A DNA stretch of 18,282 nt from an uncultured Treponema sp. GTDB lineage: Bacteria > Spirochaetota > Spirochaetia > Treponematales > Treponemataceae. The position numbers and the translations under genes are program-made. Positions 1 to 6,657 of this stretch are shown one piece after another. The stretch is taken from NCBI GenBank assembly GCA_937915735.1, contig CALGGS010000030.1, forward strand, positions 1 to 18,282. Direction: 5' to 3'. Below the pieces are notes generated by a model. That model was not told where the DNA came from and made no database searches. It saw only the letters and a list, made by a program, of their open reading frames with translations. Numbering within the stretch: position 1 is the stretch's first letter; each line of letters starts with the position of its first letter.

Positions 1-40
1 TTTTTCGATTTTAAACACAATTTTCTTGTGAGTGACGAAA

Positions 41-79
41 GTCGACATTTGGGGTTTTATGATGTCGGAATTTTGGGGT
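41..79 (+). promoter_or_regulatory. candidate activator-binding direct repeat upstream of the sigma-54 promoter
   Basis: Two imperfect copies of GTCG-N2-ATTT(T)-GGGGT lie at 41-55 and 64-79, 23 bp apart, about two helical turns. They are roughly 80 and 105 bp upstream of the start point predicted from the sigma-54 promoter, which is where enhancer-binding activators of sigma-54 usually bind. The repeat is seen directly; its use as an enhancer is inference. Confidence 0.35.
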
Positions 80-126
80 GAAGCAAGACTTTCTTGTTTC
101 TCCCTTTTTTTATGAAAATCAAATTC

Positions 127-143
127 TTGGCACGAAACTTGCT
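127..143 (+). promoter_or_regulatory. sigma-54 (RpoN) promoter for the RpoS-like sigma gene
   Basis: The sequence TTGGCACGAAACTTGCT fits the sigma-54 consensus YTGGCACG-N4-TTGCW at every fixed position. The invariant GG (129-130) and GC (141-142) are separated by 10 bp, as required. Transcription should start near 153-155, leaving a leader of about 46 nt that carries the Shine-Dalgarno AGGAG before the ATG at 201. The promoter lies inside a longer open frame that begins at 78, which argues against that upstream start. Confidence 0.85.
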
Positions 144-200
144 GTATTCTCCGTGAAGGTTCTGACAGTAGTCAGGCTGGCACTTATAGGAGATTTCAAA

Positions 201-1037
201 ATGAACTACAACGACGAAACAATGGACGCTTACCTTAAAGAATTGAACAGAATCCCGCTTTTGACGGCGGAAGAAGAGAAGGATTTGGCTGTAAAAGCAA
301 AAAATGGCTCAAAATCGGCAAAAAATCGGCTTGTAAGTGCAAATTTGCGTTTCGTTGTAGCTATTGCCAAAACCTATCAGGGACGGGGTTTTGAGCTTCT
401 TGACTTGATAAGCGAGGGAAATTTGGGTCTTATTGCCGCAGTTGATCACTTTGATGTGTCAAAAGGATACAAATTTATCTCCTATGCTGTCTGGTGGATA
501 CGCCAGAGCATTCAAAAAGCTTTGAGCGACCGAAGCCGTGCAATCCGACTCCCGATGAACAAGGTCAACGAAATCTATCAGATTGAAAAAACCCGTGCCT
601 TTGTAGAAAAAGATAAGACGGAAGAAGAGCAGATTCAGGAAATAGCAAAACTTTTGGGAATGAAGCCGTCTTATGTTCGAGATTTGCTCAATTTTAATAA
701 GGATATGATTTCCCTGGATTCTCCGATTGACTCAACGAAGAGCGAGGCTGTTTTCGGCGACACATTCAAGGACGAAATCAACCCGACACCAGAGCAGAAC
801 GCTATGGACAATGCCCTCAAAAACGATGTGGATTATGCCCTCAGAACGCTCAAACCAAAAGCAGAGCGAGTTATGCGTATGCGATATGGCTTGAACGGCT
901 ACAAGGCAATGTCTCTAAAGGAAATTGGCGATGAATGTGGTCTTACAAAAGAACGAATCCGCCAGATTGAAAAAAGTGCTGTCGCAACGCTCAAGTCACC
1001 GTCAAGAAGAAAGCGGCTTGAAGCGTATGTTGCATAA
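201..1037 (+). CDS. RpoS-like sigma-70 family RNA polymerase sigma factor (group 2)
   Basis: This 278-residue sigma factor directs RNA polymerase to a set of promoters. A region 1.2-like start (MDAYLKELNRIPLLTAEEE) is followed by sigma region 2 (about 44-107, with NLRFVVAIAKTYQGRG, DLISEGNLGL and the promoter-melting FISYAVWWIRQSIQKAL). Region 3 comes next, and then region 4 with its helix-turn-helix and the RERIRQIE-type signature (TKERIRQIEKSAVATLK). It has no region 1.1 and no non-conserved insert, and at 278 residues is far shorter than housekeeping RpoD (about 600 in treponemes), so it is an alternative factor close in size to Borrelia RpoS. The frame is open from 78, but I chose ATG 201 because it has AGGAG at the right distance and lies after a sigma-54 promoter. 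Whether it is a true RpoS orthologue cannot be settled from the sequence alone. Confidence 0.93.
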   Translation: MNYNDETMDAYLKELNRIPLLTAEEEKDLAVKAKNGSKSAKNRLVSANLRFVVAIAKTYQGRGFELLDLISEGNLGLIAAVDHFDVSKGYKFISYAVWWIRQSIQKALSDRSRAIRLPMNKVNEIYQIEKTRAFVEKDKTEEEQIQEIAKLLGMKPSYVRDLLNFNKDMISLDSPIDSTKSEAVFGDTFKDEINPTPEQNAMDNALKNDVDYALRTLKPKAERVMRMRYGLNGYKAMSLKEIGDECGLTKERIRQIEKSAVATLKSPSRRKRLEAYVA

Positions 1038-1045
1038 ATTCTACT

Positions 1046-1678
1046 TTAGATTAATTTTTTGACAACTTCTGCGATTTTTGCATCTTTGCAGTCGCGGAAG
1101 AAAAGCTCGCTGAATTTTTCGCCGGCAAAAGCGCCCTTTACCAAATCCTTGTCCAAGCCTTCCAAAATTTCTGTGAAAGGTTTGAAGGCGATTTCTCGTA
1201 CACCGTCAAGGATTTTTTTGTTTCGCTGCTCTGGTTCTGCACGCTCCCGAGGGTAGCCCTGTCCGCTTGGCTCGCAAAAAAGCTTTTCAAAAATGTATTC
1301 GAGATTTAAATCTCCGCCCCAGCCAAAACCGAGTGCGAAAGGAATTGAGATTGCGTTTCCGTCGTTAATCTGCGCAAAAGTATAAGCGTCCAGGGGAGTT
1401 GCGACATGTCCGCAGATTACACCTGGAAAACTGTTTAAAGCGAGCATTGCGCCTTCGCCAGTTCCACAACCTGTGATTACATAATCAACTGCCTTTGAGT
1501 TAAGAAGAGTTGCGGCCAAAATTCCGTTCTGAACATAAGTAAGAGATGGAGAATCAGCTCCGTACATTCCGTAGTTCACGACTTCAAAACCGTGCTTGTC
1601 AGCAACTTTTTTGAGTGCCTTGTAAATAACTTCGTTTTTCGCCGCCTGCGAATTTTCGTTGATAAGTGCGATTTTCAT
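1046..1678 (-). CDS. RpiB/LacA/LacB family sugar-phosphate isomerase
   Basis: Likely aldose-ketose isomerase acting on a phosphorylated sugar in the cytoplasm, such as ribose-5-phosphate/ribulose-5-phosphate or a related substrate. The fold signature is visible: an N-terminal MKIALINENS strand, then TGCGTGEGAMLALNSFPGV (about 69-87), equivalent to the RpiB CGTG-G loop, in which Cys71 is the expected catalytic base. It continues with ATPLDAYTFAQINDGNAIS, replacing the family's ARLSREHNDANV segment. The residues normally giving the second catalytic His differ, so the substrate may not be ribose-5-phosphate. At 210 residues it is longer than classical RpiB (about 150), with a C-terminal extension after 135. 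An AGGAG lies 7 nt before the ATG. It converges on the sigma gene with an 8-nt gap. Confidence 0.85.
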   Translation of the reverse strand: MKIALINENSQAAKNEVIYKALKKVADKHGFEVVNYGMYGADSPSLTYVQNGILAATLLNSKAVDYVITGCGTGEGAMLALNSFPGVICGHVATPLDAYTFAQINDGNAISIPFALGFGWGGDLNLEYIFEKLFCEPSGQGYPRERAEPEQRNKKILDGVREIAFKPFTEILEGLDKDLVKGAFAGEKFSELFFRDCKDAKIAEVVKKLI

Positions 1679-1785
1679 TTAAATCTCCTGTAAAAATTTT
1701 GCCCACAGATTAGCATAGAAATTAAAACTCGTCGAGGACTTCGGAGATGGCTGAGAAGTTCAAAATGACAGCCAGCTTTCCTCAC

Positions 1786-1814
1786 TTCTCACTTCTCTCT
1801 TTTCTCTATATAAT
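1786..1814 (+). promoter_or_regulatory. possible promoter of the M16-like gene
   Basis: A perfect -10 box TATAAT at 1809-1814 sits 17 bp from a weak -35 match TTCTCA (1786-1791), in a pyrimidine-rich tract. The expected start point is only about 5 nt before the ATG at 1826, so the GAAGG at 1818-1822 would be only partly transcribed. Confidence 0.35.
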
Positions 1815-1825
1815 TTTGAAGGTGT

Positions 1826-4630
1826 ATGAAAAAAATCTTCTCGCTTTTTTTTGTTTTTCTATTTGTTACCTCTATTTTTGCTTTTACTGCGGATGACATA
1901 AAAATCTTTACTCTCGAAAACGGGCTTAAAATTTATTTTCTTGAAGATTCTTCTTCACCGACAGTTCGGCTTGAGCTTTGCGTGAATGCGGGTTCTTCTT
2001 ATCAAAATACAAAAAATTCTGGTCTTTTTACTCTTTATGCTCGCCTTTGTGGCGGAGAAATTTCAAATGACAGCGTTCGTTTCGTTTCTAAGGTTGCCCC
2101 AAGTGCGGCAGAAAAGGCGGTTCTATCTCTTTCTGAAAAATTAAAGACAGTTCAGCCGACAGATTCCGAACTTTCTGCGATTTTAAAAACGATGAACACT
2201 GAATACAAGGAATTTTCTGAGAGCGCGGCGGGCTACTTAAATTCTGCGATTGAAACAAAAGTTTTTGCAGAGCGCCCCTGGAGCCGGGAAAGCACGGTGA
2301 ACCCAACTTCCTTTGCTTCTAAATCAAATGAAGTCGCACGCTCTTATCTTCAAAGCATCGGAGAAAATTTTTATATTCCCGGCAATTCAATTCTTTTTGT
2401 GAGTGGAAATATCACCGAAAATGCTATTCTTGAAATCACAAAAAAATATTTTTCTTCTTTTTCGGCAAAACAATTTAAAAATCAGGCGGATGAGGATGAA
2501 AAAAAAGTCCTCTCTGCTATCGAAAGTGGAAAGCTAAAAATTCCCCGGAAATTCGTTCTTTATCACAAGGATTTTTCTGATGAAATGACTCAGATTGTCC
2601 TTCAGTACAAAAACCTTGATTCTGATGAAGCGGAGGCACTTTCTTCTTTTTGGAACATGGAAGGCTCAAGCTTTAAAAAACTCCTTTTGAAACAACGCAA
2701 TCTTAAAATCTTGGGTGATGAATATATTGATGTGAGCCACGCGACTGAAAAATCTGCTTCAAGGCTCATAATTCAATCGCTTTTGGGAAAGACGAAGGTC
2801 TCTCCGATTGTTCAGGCAAATCTTTTTCTAGAAATGAGTCGTGACAGCGATGTTTTTTCAAAAAAAGAGCTTCAAAAATCTTTAAAAGCTTACAAGACAG
2901 ACTTCACACGGCTTTCAGAAAGCAGCGAAAACACAATGGAAAGCTTTTCCCGCTTCCTTGAAAGCTACAAAAACGAAGGATTTTCGCCAGTTGAGGCCTT
3001 TTTCGCCCAGGACGAAGCTTTTTCAAAAATTAATATTCAGGATTTACAAAAAAAAGTTTTGGATGAGGAGCCCTTCGTATTCGTTATCGTAAATTCTGCA
3101 CTTTACCAAAAATATGCCGCTGAATTCAAAAAATCGGGTTTTGAGGCTATAAATCAGGGAGAGAGCGCGTATTACAGTCAGCTTGCGTACAAAAATATCT
3201 TAAAAAATTCAGAAAAAAAATCAGAGGAGAATAAAAGCCTTCTCGAAGAAATTTATCTCTCGGCTGAGCGCTTTATTTCAAAAAATCGCTCAGAATTTTC
3301 TTCAATCACCTTAAAAAATGGAATTCCTGTCACCATAAAACGAAGCGAGTCTTCAAAAACGGCTGTTCTTTCCCTTACGATTGCAGGCGGAGAGCTTTTG
3401 TTTGCGGATAAGGTTCCGGGTCTTTCTTCAGTTCTTACGAATTCAATTGCGTTTAATATTCAGAATCAGCTTGATTTGTTCGCCCAAAACGGAGCGGTTA
3501 ATGGATTTTATGATGTTTCGAGCCAGACTCTTTCAACTCACTCAATAATCACGGTCGCATGCCTTGCTTCTGAACTTGATTTTGCGCTTCAGGCCGCTTA
3601 CACGGCACTTGTTTACTGCGACATTTCTCCAGCCCTTGCCGACGGCGTGACTTATGACGAGCGGACTCACTGGCGGCTAAAAACCGGTAGCAGCGATTTT
3701 CAGCTTTTGTGTGAGGCAGTTCGGATTTTGTATGAAAACACGGATTATCCTAAACTTTACAAGGACACCGAAGATAAGCCTGCGGAAAACTTGAATTTTA
3801 CCAGAATTCAAGAGGCATACCCGATTTTGCTTGATTCTTCCAGATTTTCTTTGATTCTGACAGGAAATTTGCGTGAAAATGAAAGGCTCCAGAAGACCTT
3901 GGACTCAACCTTCGGCTCTCTTTCTACTCTAAAAGAGACTGCTTCCACTGATTTGCGCCTTCCCAGGCCCGACTTTTCAAAAATCTCTGAGACTGAAAAA
4001 AAAATCTCTATTCGACATTTATTTCTTACAGATATTTCAAAGGATAAGGCCGGTCCCCGTCCTGCGATTCTCGTTCCGACTACGAAATTTTTAGACCCCG
4101 TCTTGTACTGTATTTCTTCCCCTGATTTATCGGCTACGGATTTGGCTCTTTTTGACGCAATTTTGATTGAGATTGGGCAGCGAATGGAAAAAACTCTGAA
4201 CAAAAAATACAAAGAAACGACAGTGAAAATTCAGATTCCAGAAAATGACCTTCCGTTTGCGCGTATTGTCGTCACAAAGGTCGAAAAAACAAGTGAAGTC
4301 GATAAAATTTTTACAGAAAGCATTTCTTCCCTTAAAAAAGACATTTCGGATTTGCTTGAGCGGGCGACTGACGGAGTTATTGACCTTGAAAAATCTGATT
4401 TGCTTTCGACTTTGGAAAATAACTGGCTTATGAATGTGATTGGTGAGGCTGCAAGTCAGGAAGGAACAGCCCGATTGATTCAAATCGGTGAGGTACAAAA
4501 AAATCCACGCCTTTACCTTAATCAATACGAAGCGATTTCAAAAGCAAAGGCAGAGGATTATTTTTTAATTTTAACGAGCTATTTCGAGCACGCAAAATCA
4601 CTCAGGCTTTACAGTAAAGACAGTAAATAG
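1826..4630 (+). CDS. secreted M16 (insulinase/pitrilysin) family protein lacking the zinc-binding motif
   Basis: A 934-residue exported protein with a Sec signal peptide (MKKIFSLFFVFLFVTSIFAF) and the double-lobed build of M16 metallopeptidases. Each lobe opens with the family's characteristic strand-loop (IFTLENGLKIYFLEDSSSP near 27-45, and SITLKNGIPVTIKRSESS near 492-510). An active M16 enzyme carries HxxEH in the GLAHFLEH loop of the N-lobe. Here that loop reads GLFTLYAR, with Thr69, Ala72 and Arg73 in place of His, Glu and His. The C-lobe equivalent (GLSSVLTNSIAFN) also lacks it. I therefore infer a catalytically inactive homologue with a periplasmic or envelope role such as binding or chaperoning. 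The frame is intact over 2.8 kb, so it appears maintained rather than decaying. It is a single-gene unit ending next to the remnant at 4632. Confidence 0.8.
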   Translation: MKKIFSLFFVFLFVTSIFAFTADDIKIFTLENGLKIYFLEDSSSPTVRLELCVNAGSSYQNTKNSGLFTLYARLCGGEISNDSVRFVSKVAPSAAEKAVLSLSEKLKTVQPTDSELSAILKTMNTEYKEFSESAAGYLNSAIETKVFAERPWSRESTVNPTSFASKSNEVARSYLQSIGENFYIPGNSILFVSGNITENAILEITKKYFSSFSAKQFKNQADEDEKKVLSAIESGKLKIPRKFVLYHKDFSDEMTQIVLQYKNLDSDEAEALSSFWNMEGSSFKKLLLKQRNLKILGDEYIDVSHATEKSASRLIIQSLLGKTKVSPIVQANLFLEMSRDSDVFSKKELQKSLKAYKTDFTRLSESSENTMESFSRFLESYKNEGFSPVEAFFAQDEAFSKINIQDLQKKVLDEEPFVFVIVNSALYQKYAAEFKKSGFEAINQGESAYYSQLAYKNILKNSEKKSEENKSLLEEIYLSAERFISKNRSEFSSITLKNGIPVTIKRSESSKTAVLSLTIAGGELLFADKVPGLSSVLTNSIAFNIQNQLDLFAQNGAVNGFYDVSSQTLSTHSIITVACLASELDFALQAAYTALVYCDISPALADGVTYDERTHWRLKTGSSDFQLLCEAVRILYENTDYPKLYKDTEDKPAENLNFTRIQEAYPILLDSSRFSLILTGNLRENERLQKTLDSTFGSLSTLKETASTDLRLPRPDFSKISETEKKISIRHLFLTDISKDKAGPRPAILVPTTKFLDPVLYCISSPDLSATDLALFDAILIEIGQRMEKTLNKKYKETTVKIQIPENDLPFARIVVTKVEKTSEVDKIFTESISSLKKDISDLLERATDGVIDLEKSDLLSTLENNWLMNVIGEAASQEGTARLIQIGEVQKNPRLYLNQYEAISKAKAEDYFLILTSYFEHAKSLRLYSKDSK

Positions 4631-4631
4631 C

Positions 4632-4682
4632 TTAACCTAAGAACTTGTAGCCTGCATTTTCAACAGCGCGGGAAAGAAAGGA
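4632..4682 (-). pseudogene. remnant of a heavy-metal-associated (HMA, CopZ-like) domain, C-terminal end
   Basis: Directly after the csoR-type stop codon the minus strand reads SFLSRAVENAGYKFLG followed by TAA at 4634-4632. The AVENAGYKF pattern matches the last helix and strand of HMA copper-chaperone domains ((A/K)(I/V)E(D/N/K)AGY). The metal-binding GMTCxxC part is absent: in this frame a stop lies just upstream, inside the csoR-like gene. CsoR genes usually neighbour copZ or copA, so a deletion scar is plausible. A chance match over 16 codons cannot be excluded. Confidence 0.42.
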
Positions 4683-4683
4683 A

Positions 4684-4980
4684 TTATTTCAGCAATTTCG
4701 TGAGAGTCTGAGTGATTTCGTCAAGACTTTGCGTATTCCCCGCCTGTAAATCTTCGGTGATAGCAGTTTTTAGATTATTTAAAAGCATTTCTTTTGAAAA
4801 AGAATTTAGCGCGGCGGTAGTGGCAGAAGCCTGCATTAAAATAGCAGAGCATTTTGCATTGTCTTCGACAAGTCGCTTTATGCCACGAATTTGACCCTCA
4901 ATGCGACTTAAACGATTTATGAGAGCAGTTTTTTCGTCAGATTTTGATTCTTTTACTTGAGGTTTTTTGTTTTCTTCCAT
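4684..4980 (-). CDS. CsoR/FrmR-family transcriptional regulator with altered ligand set
   Basis: A 98-residue all-helical regulator of the CsoR/RcnR/FrmR type, recognised by LINRLSRIEGQIRGIKRLVED (about 20-40) and the following C-x-AILMQASATTAALN. Members bind DNA as tetramers and let go when metal, formaldehyde or sulfur species bind. The classical Cu(I) site uses Cys-His-Cys at fixed spacing (+25 and +29). Here Cys44 is kept, but the other two positions are Asn69 and Ala73. The copper site is therefore broken, and the FrmR His is missing too. The first 16 residues are a charged extension. The gene starts 16 nt after the S41 protease stop, so it is probably co-transcribed with it. The Shine-Dalgarno is weak. 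Its effector is unknown; the HMA-like remnant directly downstream suggests a former copper locus. Confidence 0.85.
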   Translation of the reverse strand: MEENKKPQVKESKSDEKTALINRLSRIEGQIRGIKRLVEDNAKCSAILMQASATTAALNSFSKEMLLNNLKTAITEDLQAGNTQSLDEITQTLTKLLK

Positions 4981-4996
4981 AAGCTAAGCCTGCCGT

Positions 4997-6478
4997 CTAT
5001 TTTTTTTCTTCTTCAAGAACAGCCTCATCCTGCAATTCTTTCAGGGTTTTTGTGTTCTTTATGAGCGTCGTAAAATTTTCGTTCTGCAAGATAGAAATTG
5101 CCTCGTTCAACTGAATGTCGTAGTCCAAATCGTAGAGCATAGTTCCTTTCGTTTTGTTTGCTTCGTTACGAACGAGCTTTCTAAGGCTTGCCTCGTCAAT
5201 TTCAGAATATTTTTTCTTTAGGGACTTTGCGAAATCCGAAATTTGTTTTTCGGAAAGATTTGTTCTGCCGCCAACGAAATCTGAAATTTCCGTAGATTTG
5301 TAGAGGTCAAGATACTGCTTTTCGCCTTCCTCGCTCAAAACAGGGAACAAAATTTCCCGGTCTGGAGGAATTCCGATTTTGTCGATATTCACATCGCTTG
5401 GAGTGTAGTAGCGTGCCATCGTGATTTTAAGGCCGTCAGTTGAAGAAAGGGGAAGAACCTGCTGAACCGAGCCTTTTCCGTAGGTTCTCTGGCCAACAAG
5501 ATATGCAAGATGATTGTCTTTTAAGGCCCCGCTCACGATTTCTGAAGCCGAAGCGCTTCCCTTGTTAATGAGAACGACAATCGGCATATTGCGGACTGTT
5601 GTTTTTTTTGCGCTTGCAGTAAAGACTGAATTTTCGAATGAAAGACGGCTTTTTGTTGATACAATCGGACCGTTGTCGATGAATTTATCGGCGATGTCAG
5701 CGGCACTTGTGATGAGTCCGCCGGGATTGTTCCGTAAGTCAATGATTAAGCCGGTGGCATTTTCTTTTTTAAAGGTGTCCAGCGCTTCCTGAGTGCGTTC
5801 GACTGTGTTCGGAGTGAATTCGATTAAGCGGACATAACCGATTTTTGTGCCTTCAATCATTCCGTATTTTACGACAGGTACCTCGATTTTTGCCCGCACG
5901 AGAGTGACAGGAAATTCCATATTTTTGCCGCGGCGAATGACCAAATCGACGCTTTCACCGATTTTTCCGCGAAGCATATCAAGGACTTGCTCCATTGTGA
6001 TTGTAGAAGTGTCAGTTCCGTTGATTGAGATGATTAAATCGCCCGCAAGGATTCCTGCCTTAAAGCCCGGAGTGTCTTCAAGCGGGGAAGAAACCTCGAC
6101 ATAAGCGGGTTTTTCTGCCGTATTTTCGACAGACTTGGTAATCTGCAAGCCGACTCCGCCGAATGAGCCGGAAGTTGTGTCGTTTATGTTTCTGAAACTG
6201 GATTTATCGAGATAAACAGAATAGGGGTCTTTAAGAGCTTCCATCATCCCTTTGAGAGCGCCCTCATACAAAAGCTGGGGGTCAACCTCATCAACATAAT
6301 TTTTTTGAACGAAATCGAAAACCCCGTTCATAAGCTCCATATATTGGCGTGATTTCTGGACTTTTTCCGTAGCAGAAGCAGAAGAAGACTCGGCAAAGCA
6401 CTGAGAAGCAAAAAGGGCAATTATAAAAATCAGAAGACCTGAATTAATGCGCCTGATGATGGAATCAAAATTTTTCAT
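4997..6478 (-). CDS. ctpA: carboxy-terminal processing protease, S41 family (CtpA/Prc)
   Basis: A 493-residue periplasmic serine protease that trims C-termini of envelope proteins. A signal peptide with hydrophobic core SGLLIFIIALFAS and probable cleavage after CFA comes first. Next are a helical region, a PDZ domain (about 103-195, GGVGLQI through SPGFKAGILAGDLIISING-type motifs, here TPGFKAGILAGDLI) and the S41 core (about 210-360). In the core, KGSASASEI and TYGKGSVQQ give the catalytic Ser310 and Lys335, with the 25-residue spacing seen in CtpB and Prc. A C-terminal helical tail follows. The frame extends to a TTG at 6565, but I chose ATG 6478. It begins the signal peptide and lies 7 nt after a good promoter -10 box, whereas the extra 29 residues would put a hydrophilic stretch before the signal. 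Confidence 0.93.
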   Translation of the reverse strand: MKNFDSIIRRINSGLLIFIIALFASQCFAESSSASATEKVQKSRQYMELMNGVFDFVQKNYVDEVDPQLLYEGALKGMMEALKDPYSVYLDKSSFRNINDTTSGSFGGVGLQITKSVENTAEKPAYVEVSSPLEDTPGFKAGILAGDLIISINGTDTSTITMEQVLDMLRGKIGESVDLVIRRGKNMEFPVTLVRAKIEVPVVKYGMIEGTKIGYVRLIEFTPNTVERTQEALDTFKKENATGLIIDLRNNPGGLITSAADIADKFIDNGPIVSTKSRLSFENSVFTASAKKTTVRNMPIVVLINKGSASASEIVSGALKDNHLAYLVGQRTYGKGSVQQVLPLSSTDGLKITMARYYTPSDVNIDKIGIPPDREILFPVLSEEGEKQYLDLYKSTEISDFVGGRTNLSEKQISDFAKSLKKKYSEIDEASLRKLVRNEANKTKGTMLYDLDYDIQLNEAISILQNENFTTLIKNTKTLKELQDEAVLEEEKK

Positions 6479-6485
6479 ATCAATT

Positions 6486-6514
6486 ATTTTAGTCCAAAAA
6501 GCGAGTTTTATCAA
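6486..6514 (-). promoter_or_regulatory. sigma-70 promoter of ctpA, apparently leaderless
   Basis: On the minus strand TTGATA (6514-6509) and TAAAAT (6491-6486) are 17 bp apart. Only 7 nt separate the -10 box from the ATG at 6478, so the transcript would begin at or next to the start codon. No Shine-Dalgarno sequence is visible at a suitable distance, which agrees with a leaderless mRNA. Confidence 0.6.
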
Positions 6515-6558
6515 CTTGCCATTTTTCTCTAAAATCTCCAAAAAACCTCTCTTTTTTT

Positions 6559-6587
6559 TAGACAAACAATCGATATTAAGTTATAAT
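6559..6587 (+). promoter_or_regulatory. sigma-70 promoter of the lipoprotein/barrel operon
   Basis: TAGACA (6559-6564) and a perfect TATAAT (6582-6587) are separated by exactly 17 bp. The transcript would have an AU-rich leader of about 65 nt ending in the Shine-Dalgarno AGGAGA before ATG 6658. It is divergent from the ctpA promoter, about 45 bp away. Confidence 0.65.
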
Positions 6588-6657
6588 AAAATAAATTTAA
6601 AAATGTCTCTGATTATTTTTAATTTTTTTGATTTAGATTTTGACAGGAGACGGTTTT

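Noticed and set aside
78..200. Upstream extension of the sigma-factor frame (41 extra codons)
   Set aside because: The sigma-54 promoter lies inside it, there is no ribosome site at 78, and the ATG at 201 has AGGAG and matches the length of alternative sigma factors.
1761..1770. Shared CRAAATGACA at 1761-1770 (CAAAATGACA) and 14216-14225 (CGAAATGACA), resembling fragments of intergenic repeats
   Set aside because: The similarity is about 10 bases and the flanks do not align, so a repeat family cannot be claimed from this window.
3808..4525. Long minus-strand open frames opposite the M16-like gene
   Set aside because: They are antisense shadows of a strong coding frame, with no signal peptide, motif or ribosome site.
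6479..6565. TTG-initiated 29-residue extension of ctpA
   Set aside because: It would place a Lys-rich stretch before the signal peptide, and the ctpA promoter lies within it.
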